Part shown: piece by piece, positions 26,345 to 34,884 of the stretch
Position numbering within the stretch: position 1 is the first letter of the stretch
Layout: every line of letters starts with the position of its first letter
From: Halobacterium hubeiense
GTDB taxonomy: Archaea; Halobacteriota; Halobacteria; Halobacteriales; Halobacteriaceae
NCBI RefSeq assembly: GCF_001488575.1
Contig: NZ_LN831302.1
Coordinates: 620,001-684,000, forward strand
Direction: 5' to 3'
DNA: 64,000 nucleotides
The notes under the pieces: generated by a model
What the model saw: only the letters and a program-made list of their open reading frames with translations
Told to the model about the DNA's origin: nothing
Databases searched by the model: none
Translations under genes and position numbers: made by a program

Positions 26345-28827
26345 CGCCGCGAACACTCCTCCTCGCCGCGCTCGTGGTGCTCGGCGCGGCCACTACCGGC
26401 GTCGCCGCGAGCGCCGTCGGGCCGGCCGCGCCTGCGGACGCGACAGCCGAGGCCGCGACGCCCGCAGCGGCACCGACGTACGTCGAAGGCAACGTGACAG
26501 AGAACACGACGTGGACGGCCGAGAACGGCCCGTACTACGTCGGTCGCGACCTCACGGTCACGGGGAACGCGACGCTCACCGTCGAACCCGGTACGCGCGT
26601 CAACGTCGGCGAGGAGGTCACGATTACCGTCGAGGGGAGCCTCGTCGCCGCCGGGACCGGCCTCGACCCGATTCAGTTCACGACCGCCGACTCCGCCTCG
26701 GACGCCGGCACCTGGCAGACCATCGAGTACGCCGGCGACGGCGACTCGACGCTCCGGCTGGAGCACGCCGTCGTCGAGCACGGCACGACCGCGATTACGG
26801 CCACGTCCAGCAAGGGGTCGATTCGGCTCGCCAACGCGACGGTCCGCGAGCACGTCCGAGACGGGCTCGCCGTGACGACCCGAGCGGGCGCGCCGTCGCT
26901 CCGGATTGCGGACAGCCGGTTCACCGACGTCGGGCGCGCCGGCGTCACTGTCGCGGTCCCCGAGACCGACCCCTACGCCGACGCGGCGCGGAACCTCCGC
27001 ATCGACGGGACGACGTTCGCGGACACCGGCGCCAGCGGCGTTCGCGTGCGCGCTCGAAAGATTTCGAACGTCCGGCTGACCGACGTTACCGTCGCCGGCG
27101 TCTCCGAAGCCGGCGTCGCGTTCGAGACCGAATCGACGGACGCGCGCCCGAAGACCACCAACGACCACGCCGTCGAGGACGTGCGGCTGAGGCGGGTCGC
27201 AGTCGAGAACGTCGGCGGAGACGGCGTCGCGTTCCGCGGCGGCGCGTTAGACGACGTTGACGTGCTGGACAGCGAGGTCCGGGGAGCGTCCGGGAGCGGG
27301 TTCCACGTGGACGCGGCGACCGACGCCGACGACGTGCGGTTCGCGCGCAACACCGTCGTCGACGCTCGGAACGGCCTCCGGGTCGCGCTCCGGCGGACGG
27401 CCGGCGGTATCCAGCACGTCTCGCTCGCCGTCGAGCGAAACGAGTTCTCCCAGAACGACCGCTACGGCCTCGACGCGACCGCGGAGTACGTCTTCGTGGA
27501 CGGGTTCGACGTGCGGAACAACACGCTCGCCGAGAACGGCGACGGCGGCGCGGCGTTCGGCACCCAGCAGGTCGATAACACCGTGTTTGCGGACAACGTC
27601 GTGCGCGAGAACGGCGGTTCGGGTATCTCCGTGTCTGCGATCCGCGTGCGCGGCGTGACCGTCCGCCGGAACCGCCTCGTCGGCAACGCCGATGACGGGC
27701 TCTCCGTTCGCGCGAGCGACCTGCTCGGCGGGGTGCGCGTGGGATTCAACGACGCGCTCGACAACGGCGAGTTCGGCGTCGAGGTCGCCGGCGAGCGAGC
27801 CGGTGCGACCACCGCGATTCACAACAACACGGTCGCGGCGAACGCGAACGGCGTGCGCGTCGCCGGCCCGACGCCGGCGCGGCTCGCGAACAACTCCGTG
27901 GTGTTGAACACCGCCGACCGGGAGCGCGCGGACGGCGGCCGCGACGCCGCCGCCGCGACCGGCGTGGTCGTCGAGAACGCGCCGAACGTCGAACTCCGCC
28001 ACAACGACGTCTACGGCCACATCGTCGGGCTGCGGAGCAGCCTCGACGGCGGCGAGGTCGTCGTCGCCGAGCGCAACTACTGGGGCGCCGCCTCGGGGCC
28101 GTACCACGAGACGCTCAATCCGGGCGGCGCGGGCGACGCGGTCGTGACCGACGCCGGGAAGGCCGACCCGGTGCCGTTCGCGAGTGAGCCGTTCGGGCCG
28201 CGCTACGAGCGCCCGACTGCGGTGCTCGCGGCCAACGAGACGACCGTTACGCCCGGCGAACCCGTCGAGTTCTCGGGGCGGCAGTCCACTGACGACGGCA
28301 CAATCACGCGCTACGACTTCGCCGTCGCCGGCCAGCGCCACGCCGGCGCGGCTGCGACGTACGCGACCTCGTTCGCGGAGCCGGGGACGTACGAGGTCTC
28401 GCTGGTCGTCGAGGACGAACTCGGCGTCGCCAGCCTCAACGACGCGACCGTGAACGTCACCGTCGAGCCCGCCGCGCGGACGACCCAGCCGACGACCGCG
28501 GCGACGACGACCGCGACGACAACCGCGCCCGAGCCCAGCGAGGGCGACGACTCGCTGCTGGCGAGCCTGCTCTCGCTGTGGGGCGGGCTGGGGGCGCTGT
28601 GCTACGCGGTCGCGCTCGCGCTCGGCGCCTACGGGACGTGGCTCTCCATCGGCGGCCGCGACCCGCCGGTCAGCGGGACGACGATTCACGCGCTCGCCGC
28701 TGCTGGCGTCCTCGTCTGGGCGGTCGCCGGCTTCCTCGGGGACGGCGCGCTGCTCACGTTCGCCGGCGGCGGCGCTGTCGCGTGGGGTGGCCTGACAGGA
28801 ATCGTCCTCGCGCTCGCGACGCGGTAG
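26341..28827 (+). CDS. secreted right-handed beta-helix protein with PKD domain and C-terminal membrane helices
   Basis: An 828-residue exported protein. After a signal peptide ([19 protein letters not shown]), residues about 45-620 hold repeated N-rich turns (such as [12 protein letters not shown] and [11 protein letters not shown]) that form a parallel beta-helix of the NosD / pectate lyase-like type. A PKD-like domain follows at about 630-705 ([20 protein letters not shown]), then a Thr-rich linker and about three hydrophobic helices at 735-828. It is thus likely a membrane-anchored surface protein binding or processing polysaccharide. It overlaps the calcium-repeat gene by 4 nt. No copper or nitrous oxide genes are nearby, so a NosD role in N2O reductase maturation is unlikely. 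Confidence 0.85.
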   Translation: MTPRTLLLAALVVLGAATTGVAASAVGPAAPADATAEAATPAAAPTYVEGNVTENTTWTAENGPYYVGRDLTVTGNATLTVEPGTRVNVGEEVTITVEGSLVAAGTGLDPIQFTTADSASDAGTWQTIEYAGDGDSTLRLEHAVVEHGTTAITATSSKGSIRLANATVREHVRDGLAVTTRAGAPSLRIADSRFTDVGRAGVTVAVPETDPYADAARNLRIDGTTFADTGASGVRVRARKISNVRLTDVTVAGVSEAGVAFETESTDARPKTTNDHAVEDVRLRRVAVENVGGDGVAFRGGALDDVDVLDSEVRGASGSGFHVDAATDADDVRFARNTVVDARNGLRVALRRTAGGIQHVSLAVERNEFSQNDRYGLDATAEYVFVDGFDVRNNTLAENGDGGAAFGTQQVDNTVFADNVVRENGGSGISVSAIRVRGVTVRRNRLVGNADDGLSVRASDLLGGVRVGFNDALDNGEFGVEVAGERAGATTAIHNNTVAANANGVRVAGPTPARLANNSVVLNTADRERADGGRDAAAATGVVVENAPNVELRHNDVYGHIVGLRSSLDGGEVVVAERNYWGAASGPYHETLNPGGAGDAVVTDAGKADPVPFASEPFGPRYERPTAVLAANETTVTPGEPVEFSGRQSTDDGTITRYDFAVAGQRHAGAAATYATSFAEPGTYEVSLVVEDELGVASLNDATVNVTVEPAARTTQPTTAATTTATTTAPEPSEGDDSLLASLLSLWGGLGALCYAVALALGAYGTWLSIGGRDPPVSGTTIHALAAAGVLVWAVAGFLGDGALLTFAGGGAVAWGGLTGIVLALATR

Positions 28828-29619
28828 CTACTCGGCGTCGTTGAGGCGCCACGTGAAAATCGCCCGCAGCACGACGACGAGGCTGTTCGACTCGCCGCTC
28901 CCCCAGATGGCCGTCTCCGACTCCGGGGTCGAGGGCCGGCCGTTCTCGCCGTCCACGAGCACGCTCACGAGCGTCGTCTCGCCGTCGACCATCATGAGCC
29001 GGCCCGCGGGCGTGTCCGACCACATCCACAGCGACTCGAACAGCTCGGCGTCGGGCACCTCCCGCTGGATGCGGTCTTGGACGTCCGGCGACACGCCCGC
29101 CAGCTCGATGGCCACGCCGCGGCCCGCGGCGGCTTCGAGGGCGTCCACGACGTCCTCGGTGAGCAGCTCCCCGACGGTCATGTAGACGATGCGGTCCTCG
29201 GCGTTCTCGACGAACTCCAGCACGCGGTCGGTCACCGTCTCCCGGCCCGAGACCGTCCAGACGCCGCGCTGCTCGTCGCGGCGCTCTATCGGTTCGATCT
29301 CGTCCAGCGCTTCCGTGAGAACGGCCGTGCGGTGTCGCCACTCGCGTTCGACTTTCCCGCCGGTCGTCTCCGCGGAGATGGCCCAGAACTCCTTGGGCGT
29401 GGACTGCTGGACGTCGACGAGCCCGTGGCCGCGGAGCTCGTCGACGGCGTCGTAGACCCGCGTCCGGGGCACGTCCGCGACCCGGCTGACGTCCTTGGCG
29501 GTCCCGGTGCCGAGCCCGACGAGCGCGACGAACGTGCGCGCGGCGTACGTGCTCAGGCCGAACTGTTCGAGCTGTTCGATAGCGACAGCGCGCGCGTCGT
29601 CGGATGTATCAGGACTCAT
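28828..29619 (-). CDS. TrmB-family transcriptional regulator (first of divergent pair)
   Basis: A 263-residue regulator. The N-terminal winged helix (residues about 15-80) contains LEQFGLSTYAARTFVALV and the recognition segment VADVPRTRVYDAVDELRGHG, close to the second TrmB below. The C-terminal half is a PLD-like sensor fold (ENAEDRIVYMTVGELL, LMMVDGETTLVSVLV), usual for haloarchaeal TrmB/HVO_A type proteins. I start at ATG 29619; the open frame continues to 29934 but the extra sequence has no family likeness. It converges with the beta-helix gene. Confidence 0.88.
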   Translation of the reverse strand: MSPDTSDDARAVAIEQLEQFGLSTYAARTFVALVGLGTGTAKDVSRVADVPRTRVYDAVDELRGHGLVDVQQSTPKEFWAISAETTGGKVEREWRHRTAVLTEALDEIEPIERRDEQRGVWTVSGRETVTDRVLEFVENAEDRIVYMTVGELLTEDVVDALEAAAGRGVAIELAGVSPDVQDRIQREVPDAELFESLWMWSDTPAGRLMMVDGETTLVSVLVDGENGRPSTPESETAIWGSGESNSLVVVLRAIFTWRLNDAE

Positions 29620-29996
29620 GACGGTGCGTGTCCGCTCCGGAAACCCCGCTACGGAGGTAGCAGGGCTGGCACGCGGGGTTGTGGTTGGGACACAAGAGGG
29701 CCACGTGCTACTCGATGGGTAGGTAGCCGGCCGTATAATGATTTTGTGATTAATTGGGTGAATACCGTAGCCGCGGAGGAGTGATTCGAGACGCCGTTTA
29801 CTACCGGCCAGTGATTCTTCACTGTAAATATCACAAACTGGGCGCGGTGCTGTGGCGGAGCAGCGGCCTAACGGCCTGCTAGCTCGCCTCTGACACGCAC
29901 CGGCGAAACCGTAATCCTGGTAGTAACAACGCATATCCGTCGCGCACTGCTATCCCTCCGCTACCCCCGGGTTCTCCGGGCTGCGGGTTGGGACAC
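29620..29996. promoter_or_regulatory. divergent intergenic region between two TrmB genes, with repeated motifs
   Basis: This 377-bp stretch holds no convincing gene. A 12-nt direct repeat GGTTGGGACACA occurs at 29683-29694 and again at 29986-29997, where its last base is the A of the second TrmB start codon. An inverted pair TTTGTGAT (29743-29750) and ATCACAAA (29830-29837) brackets an AT-rich part with GTATAATG and TTAATTGG, and the palindrome AGTGATTCTTCACT lies at about 29810-29823. These are plausible operators for autoregulation or cross-regulation by the paralogous pair; this is inference. Confidence 0.5.
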
Positions 29997-30809
29997 ATGA
30001 CTACGAACGAGAACGCCGAGGAGGCCGTCGACGTCCTCCAAGAACTCGGCTTGAAAGAGTACGAAGCGAAGTGCTTCGTCGGGCTGACGCGGATTCCGAC
30101 GGGCACGGCGAAAAAGCTCAGCGAGGTCACGGACGTGCCGCGAACCCGGATTTACGACGCGATTCGGGTCCTGGAAGCACAGGGGCTGGTCGAAGTCCAG
30201 CACTCCAGCCCCCAGCAGTTCCGTGCCGTCCCCCTGTCGGAGGCCACCGAGACGCTGCGCGACCAGTACGAGTCCCGCGTCGAACAGCTCCGGGACGCGC
30301 TGGAAGCCGTCGAGAGCGTCGACAGCGAGACGGAGCCCTCGGTCCAGGAGGTGTGGACGCTCACTGGACAGACCGCGATTGCGAACCGCGCGAACCAGCT
30401 CGTCGCCGACGCCGACCGCGAAGTGGTGCTCGTGGTCGGCGACGACTCCCTGCTGACCGACGAGCTCGTCGCCCAGTTGAACGCCATCCCGGAGGGCGCC
30501 GACCTCGCCATCGGCGCCGTCTCGGCGTCCGCGCAGGCCGAGATTCAGGCCGCCGTCCCGGACGCGACCACGTTCATCTCTGGGCTGGAGTGGCTCCGCA
30601 GCGACCCCGACGCCGAACACGACGTCGCCATCGGCCGACTGCTCCTCGTGGACCGGTCGGCGTTCCTCGTGAGTTCCATCATGCCGGACACGCACACTGA
30701 GCAAGCCATCTTCGGCACCGGCGTCGGGAACGGGCTCGTCGTCCTCGCGCGCCGACTCATGGCGCAGGGGCTCGTGCCGAGCCGCGACCCCGGACAGGTC
30801 GGCGAGTAG
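29997..30809 (+). CDS. TrmB-family transcriptional regulator (second of divergent pair)
   Basis: A 270-residue paralogue of the divergent regulator. The helix-turn-helix shows LQELGLKEYEAKCFVGLT and VTDVPRTRIYDAIRVLEAQG, and the C-terminal half (ADREVVLVVGDDSLLTDELV, IGRLLLVDRSAFLVSSIMPD) is the same sensor type. I start at ATG 29997, which lies inside a repeated GGTTGGGACACA motif; a TTG at 29988 would add three residues. Such regulators commonly respond to sugars or redox/nutrient state; no nearby sugar transporter reveals the ligand. Confidence 0.88.
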   Translation: MTTNENAEEAVDVLQELGLKEYEAKCFVGLTRIPTGTAKKLSEVTDVPRTRIYDAIRVLEAQGLVEVQHSSPQQFRAVPLSEATETLRDQYESRVEQLRDALEAVESVDSETEPSVQEVWTLTGQTAIANRANQLVADADREVVLVVGDDSLLTDELVAQLNAIPEGADLAIGAVSASAQAEIQAAVPDATTFISGLEWLRSDPDAEHDVAIGRLLLVDRSAFLVSSIMPDTHTEQAIFGTGVGNGLVVLARRLMAQGLVPSRDPGQVGE

Positions 30810-30831
30810 CGTTCTACTCCCGGGCCCCGAG

Positions 30832-31146
30832 TTACAGGTCGGTCTGGACGTCGACGATGGTCTTCGCCGTCTCGAAGATATCGTCGGCGGCCAGGAACGC
30901 CTCCACGGAGTCGAACTCCGCGGGCTCGGTCGGAATCTGGAGTTCGAGCTCGTCGTCGTCGAGCCCGCCCGTGATTCGCGCCAGCGACTGCGTCCCGCCC
31001 GCCTGCACGTGAATCACCGCGTTCACGGTGTCGTCGTCGACCTGCACGTGTTGGATCTCCAGCGGGCCGTCCTGCCCGCCGTCCGCGTAGTGTATCACCG
31101 CGGGCACCGCGTCCATCTGCACGAGCTTCGTACCGAGTGTCGCCAT
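30832..31146 (-). CDS. conserved-looking hypothetical protein, 104 residues
   Basis: A small acidic soluble protein beginning MATLGTKLVQMDAVPAVIHY, with predicted alternating strands (PLEIQHVQVDDDTVNAVIHV) and a C-terminal helix ending TIVDVQTDL. It has no cysteines, no membrane helix and no known motif. I chose ATG 31146; the longer open frame to 31248 adds a low-complexity arginine-rich stretch. It is convergent with the TrmB gene and unrecognised. Confidence 0.65.
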   Translation of the reverse strand: MATLGTKLVQMDAVPAVIHYADGGQDGPLEIQHVQVDDDTVNAVIHVQAGGTQSLARITGGLDDDELELQIPTEPAEFDSVEAFLAADDIFETAKTIVDVQTDL

Positions 31147-31377
31147 ACTAGACACGGGCCGCACGGCCGGAAAAGCCGCGCGACTCGCGCCCCGCCTCCG
31201 AGCCCGGCTGCGTGGCTCGCCGCTCGCCCGCCGCCCCCCGAACGCCACCTGCTCGTCCGTCAGACAACCGGCTGCCGCCTGTCGGATTCGACGCCCGCCA
31301 CCGCAGTGGTTTTATTGCAGTCGATGGCAATCCGCGTGTAAGCGCTGACCAACTGTGTCACGCGTGTAACGAAAACT
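31147..31377. promoter_or_regulatory. divergent intergenic region upstream of pilin gene
   Basis: No gene is seen in this 231-bp gap. A TATA-like GGTTTTATTG at about 31309-31318 lies on the plus strand, about 60 nt before the pilin ATG, implying a leader of about 35-40 nt. For the hypothetical gene on the minus strand no obvious TATA is visible. Confidence 0.4.
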
Positions 31378-31803
31378 ATGAAAGTCAGCTTCGAGATTCC
31401 GGACTTCGACGAACGCGGCGTGTCGCCGGTCATCGGCGTCATCCTGATGGTCGCGATTACAGTCATCCTGGCTGCCGTCATCGCCAGCTTCGTACTCGGC
31501 TTCGGCGACTCCGTCAGCGAAAACGTACAGGCCGGCGCCGACGTCAGTCAGACCAACGACGGGAACGCAAGTGTGACGTGGATTAGTGAAGGAAATGCGG
31601 TTAACCTCAGTGTCTCCACGACTAGCACCGACACTAATGCCACTAGTGGCGTGAATCTCGCTGAAGTTGGGGACAGCGTGAAGGTATACAACACTGCGTC
31701 CGGCCCAATCTCTACCACGATTACGGTTACCGCGTACGGTGAGGGTGGTTCTCAGACTGTCGTCACTCAGGAAGAAGTCACACTCACGAACAGCACTGCG
31801 TAA
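31378..31803 (+). CDS. archaeal type IV pilin
   Basis: A 141-residue pilin-like protein. The class III signal is visible as [20 protein letters not shown]: cleavage by a PibD-type prepilin peptidase would follow the glycine, exposing VSPVIG and a hydrophobic assembly helix. The rest is a beta-rich, Asn/Thr/Ser-rich head with several N-x-S/T sequons (GNASVTW, NLSVSTT, TNSTA). The head is encoded by clearly more AT-rich codons than the N-terminus, from about base 31560 on, which suggests exchange of the variable domain. Haloarchaeal PilA-type proteins of this class serve adhesion. Confidence 0.88.
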   Translation: MKVSFEIPDFDERGVSPVIGVILMVAITVILAAVIASFVLGFGDSVSENVQAGADVSQTNDGNASVTWISEGNAVNLSVSTTSTDTNATSGVNLAEVGDSVKVYNTASGPISTTITVTAYGEGGSQTVVTQEEVTLTNSTA

Positions 31804-31921
31804 CGAATCTGCGGCACCGTTTTGCGGATTTATCGACCCGTTAGCCGTAGCATCCAACAAACGGGCCGAGACATATCTCTCAATCTTGTTTCAACTCTCG
31901 CGTTCGCTCCTCGGAAAATGA

Positions 31922-31996
31922 TGGGCGCTGCAGGATTTGAACCCGCGGCGTCTTGGTCCGAAGCCAAGTGCTCTGTCCAAGCTGAGCTAAGCGCCC
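31922..31996 (-). tRNA. tRNA-Arg (anticodon TCG)
   Basis: A complete 75-nt cloverleaf on the minus strand: acceptor GGGCGCT paired with AGCGCCC, D-stem GCTC/GAGC, anticodon stem CTTGG/CCAAG with loop CTTCGGA, and T-arm GCGGG-TTCAAAT-CCTGC. The anticodon TCG reads CGA codons. The discriminator is A and the 3' CCA is not encoded. There is no sign of an intron. Confidence 0.97.
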
Positions 31997-32102
31997 GGCA
32001 CGCCAACGTAGACGGAGGTCGGTTTTAAACCCCGTGATTCGGGGTGGTGCGGGTTCGGTCGTATCGCCTCCTTTATTCGGGGTGGTCCGCGTAGGCGTGG
32101 GT

Positions 32103-32942
32103 ATGAGCGTGGCGGGGACAGTTCGAGGGCTGGTGGAGCTCACGCGGCCGGTGAACACGGTCGCGGCGGGCGCGTTGACGTTCATCGGGGCGTTCGTCGC
32201 TGGCGGGGCGTTCGCGGAGCCGGTGGCGACGGCGGCCGCGGTGGGGGCGACGTGGTTCGCGACGGCGGCGGGGATGGCGATTAACGACTACTTCGACCGG
32301 GAAATCGACCGCATCAACAACCCGGAGCGCGCGATTCCGCGGGGGGCGGTGTCGGCCCGGGGCGCGCTGGCGTTCAGCCTCGCGCTGTTCGCGGGTGCGG
32401 TGGCGCTGGCGCTGTTGTTGCCGCCGCTGGCGCTGGGCATCGCGGCGGTGAACCTCCTCGGGCTGGTGACGTACACGGAGTACTTCAAGGGGCTGCCGGG
32501 CGCGGGGAACGCGCTGGTGGCGTACCTCGTGGGGAGCACGTTCTTGTTCGGCGCGGCCGCGGTCGGCGACCCGCTGGCGGGCGGCGTGCTCGCGGTGCTG
32601 GCGGCGCTGTCGACGTTCACGCGCGAGGTCATCAAAGACGTCGAGGACGTGGCGGGGGACCGCGAGGAGGGACTGCGAACGCTCCCCATCGTGATGGGGG
32701 AGCGGCGTGCGCTCGTCCTCGGGACAGTCCTGTTGATCGTCGCGGTGCTGGCGAGTCCGGTGCCGTACCTCGCGGGGACGTTCGGCGTCTGGTACCTGGT
32801 CGTCGTGGTGCCGGCGGACGCGGTGATGCTGGCGGCGGCGTACCGGAGCTTCGACGACCCGGAGGCGGGCCAGCAACTCCTGAAGGCCGGGACGTTCGTC
32901 GCCGCTGTGGCGTTCGTCGCGGGTCGGCTGGCCGCCCCGTGA
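32103..32942 (+). CDS. digeranylgeranylglyceryl-phosphate synthase (UbiA family)
   Basis: Membrane prenyltransferase that adds the second geranylgeranyl chain in archaeal lipid synthesis. The 279-residue protein has about eight or nine helices and both aspartate-rich motifs of the UbiA family: AINDYFDREIDRINNPERAI (N61, D65, D69) and EVIKDVEDVAGDREEG at about residue 180. The size, the NxxxDxxxD motif and the DGGGP-type context fit EC 2.5.1.42; another UbiA prenyl-transfer reaction is less likely. I chose the ATG at 32103. Promoter: CTCCTTTATTCGG (about 32068-32080) places a TATA box about 27 nt before the start. Confidence 0.88.
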   Translation: MSVAGTVRGLVELTRPVNTVAAGALTFIGAFVAGGAFAEPVATAAAVGATWFATAAGMAINDYFDREIDRINNPERAIPRGAVSARGALAFSLALFAGAVALALLLPPLALGIAAVNLLGLVTYTEYFKGLPGAGNALVAYLVGSTFLFGAAAVGDPLAGGVLAVLAALSTFTREVIKDVEDVAGDREEGLRTLPIVMGERRALVLGTVLLIVAVLASPVPYLAGTFGVWYLVVVVPADAVMLAAAYRSFDDPEAGQQLLKAGTFVAAVAFVAGRLAAP

Positions 32943-33062
32943 GGCGGCCAATCAAAAGGAATTTAAGCGAATCAGCATATCTTTCGGGCAGATGAGAACG
33001 GGGGAGTACCACTCGTCGCCGTGCAACTCCCCGGTCGCAGTAGGGACGCGAGGGGGAGCATA

Positions 33063-33710
33063 ATGTACGAGCTTGGCGCGGCCTTCTCGGACGTGGACGT
33101 CGAGCCGGGAACGAATGTCCTCGTGGAGGGGCCGCCGATGAGCGGCAAGCGCGACCTCGGGTTCGAGGTTCTCGCGACCGGTGCCCGCGACGGTGAGGGG
33201 TCTATCGTCGTGTCGACGAAGGACAGCGCCGAGCGCGTCATCGAGGACTTCGCCGAGCACGTCGGCGACACCGAGCCGCTGCTGGGCGTCGTCGACTGCG
33301 TCACGAAACAGCAGGGGATGGGGACGGCGACCGAGTCAGAGCTCGTCCGGTACGCGTCCTCGCCGGTGGACCTGACGGGCATCGGTATCGAGCTCTCCGA
33401 GCTGCTGCGCGCGCTCTACCAGCAGCGCGGCGTCACCCGCAACCGCATCCTCCTGCACTCGCTGTCGACGCTGCTGATGTACTCGGACCTCCAGACGGTG
33501 TTCCGGTTCCTGCACGTGTTCACGGGGCGCGTGCAGTCCGCGGACGCCCTCGGCGTGTTCGTCGTCGACTCCAGCGCCCACGACGAGCAGACGGTGAGCA
33601 CGCTCAAGCAGCTGTTCGACGGCATCGTCACGCTCCGCGAGCGCGAGGACGGCGGCTTCGAGGCGCGGCTCGTCGGCATCGAGGACGGCACCGGCTGGCG
33701 CGACCTGTAG
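33063..33710 (+). CDS. RAD55/KaiC-like ATPase-fold protein (first of two paralogues)
   Basis: A 215-residue RecA-fold protein. The N-terminal P-loop is GPPMSGKRDLGF (residues 23-34), where the usual S/T after GK is R; the later segments LLGVVDCVTKQQG, DLTGIGIELSELL, RILLHSLSTLLMY and LGVFVVDSSAHDEQTVSTLK are the same as in its paralogue at 37808. Haloarchaeal proteins of this type (HTR-like or RAD55-like) are thought to act in signalling rather than recombination. The region upstream (32943-33062) has an AT-rich AAAAGGAATTTAAGCG at about 32954-32969, a likely TATA. Confidence 0.85.
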   Translation: MYELGAAFSDVDVEPGTNVLVEGPPMSGKRDLGFEVLATGARDGEGSIVVSTKDSAERVIEDFAEHVGDTEPLLGVVDCVTKQQGMGTATESELVRYASSPVDLTGIGIELSELLRALYQQRGVTRNRILLHSLSTLLMYSDLQTVFRFLHVFTGRVQSADALGVFVVDSSAHDEQTVSTLKQLFDGIVTLREREDGGFEARLVGIEDGTGWRDL

Positions 33711-33741
33711 CTTTTTCGCCGCGGCCGCCCAACGAGCGCGT

Positions 33742-34152
33742 ATGCCCGTCGAATCCGACGCGGAACTCGCCGAGATTCTGGAGTACGACCACGTCGCCGT
33801 CGTCGGGTGTTCCTCGACGCCGGGGAAGGACGCCCACGACGTGCCGCAGTACCTGCTGGACCACGGCTACGACGTGATTCCCGTGAACCCGTACGCCGAC
33901 GAAATCTTCGGCCGGGCGGCGTACGACTCGCTGGCCGACGTCGACGAGCAGGTGGACGTGGTGGACGTGTTCCGGCCCAGCGAGGAGGTCGCGGGCATCG
34001 TCGACGAAGCGATCGCGCGCGACGACGTGCAGGTCGTGTGGACGCAACTGGGCATTAAGGACGACGACGCCGCCCGGCGCGCCGAGGACGCGGGACTACG
34101 CGTCGTCCAGGACAAGTGCATCAAAGTCGAACACGGTCGCTTGAGGGCCTGA
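33742..34152 (+). CDS. CoA-binding Rossmann protein
   Basis: A 136-residue CoA-binding (YccU-like) protein. It shows VAVVGCSSTPGKDAHDVPQY at the N-terminus, then GYDVIPVNPYADEIFGR and WTQLGIKDDDAARRAEDAG, all family signatures of the small CoA-binding domain. The partner and substrate are unknown. It follows the RAD55-like gene by 31 bp on the same strand. Confidence 0.9.
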   Translation: MPVESDAELAEILEYDHVAVVGCSSTPGKDAHDVPQYLLDHGYDVIPVNPYADEIFGRAAYDSLADVDEQVDVVDVFRPSEEVAGIVDEAIARDDVQVVWTQLGIKDDDAARRAEDAGLRVVQDKCIKVEHGRLRA

Positions 34153-34809
34153 CTACTGCATCTGACCGCCTTCCTCGTGGGGCTGGATGACGACGAACCC
34201 TTCGTTGCCGGTGAACTCCATCTGGACGGACTCACCGGAGGTCTGCCCGATTTCGAACGCCTTGTTCACGGAGAACGACGGCGAGAGCGCGTCGCTCCAC
34301 GCCACGGTCGCGTCGGGGTCGGTCTTCACGGGCGGTTCGAGGACCAGCGGGTCGCCGTGGGTCGTGATGGCGACCTCGCCCGGGCCGGTGAGATAGACGT
34401 TCGTCAGGCCGCCGGCGGCTGCGCCGGAGAGGCTGCCGATGGTGCTGATCTCGTAGTCGACGCCGGCGTCGAACGCGAGCACGTCGTTGCCGTTGACCGA
34501 GACGGACTCGCCGTCGTCGAGGTCCAGAATCTGGACTTTCTTGCTGCGGTCGGCGACGTAGAGGTAGCCGGTGCCTTCCGCGACCATCACGGGCGTCCCC
34601 TCGCTGGTCACCGCTTCCTTGACGAAGCCGGTGAGCCCGCCCTCGGCGCTTGACTTCCCGGTGAACGTCAACTCGCCGGTGTAGCTGACCATCGAGCCGG
34701 CGCGAATCATCACGCTGCCGTCCACGGGGATGCCGAGGAGGCGGTTGTTCTCCTTGCGGAAGCCGTCGGCGTCGGCGTCGGCGGCCTGTGGGAGGGTCGA
34801 GATGTCCAT
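34153..34809 (-). CDS. AIM24-family protein
   Basis: A 218-residue all-beta protein of the AIM24 (DUF124) family. Diagnostic stretches are VMIRAGSMVSYTGELTFTGK, KEAVTSEGTPVMVAEGTGYL and LSGAAAGGLTNVYLTGPGEVAI. In this family the fold forms trimers on or near membranes, but function is not settled. It ends exactly where the convergent CoA-binding gene ends (adjacent stops with no gap). Confidence 0.9.
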   Translation of the reverse strand: MDISTLPQAADADADGFRKENNRLLGIPVDGSVMIRAGSMVSYTGELTFTGKSSAEGGLTGFVKEAVTSEGTPVMVAEGTGYLYVADRSKKVQILDLDDGESVSVNGNDVLAFDAGVDYEISTIGSLSGAAAGGLTNVYLTGPGEVAITTHGDPLVLEPPVKTDPDATVAWSDALSPSFSVNKAFEIGQTSGESVQMEFTGNEGFVVIQPHEEGGQMQ

Positions 34810-34884
34810 TCTACCGCGTCGGTTCTCGACGGGCGCCGTTGTGGGTTTCGCCCGGTCGCGCGCGCTGCGAACGCGGCCGCGGCG

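Noticed and set aside
26341-28827. Beta-helix protein as NosD of nitrous oxide reductase
   Set aside because: No nosZ, nosF, nosY or copper chaperone genes are nearby and the PKD domain plus membrane anchor fit a surface protein better.
29619-29934. N-terminal extension of the minus-strand TrmB
   Set aside because: The extra 105 residues are cysteine/arginine/proline-rich, unlike TrmB, and cover the regulatory gap with its repeats.
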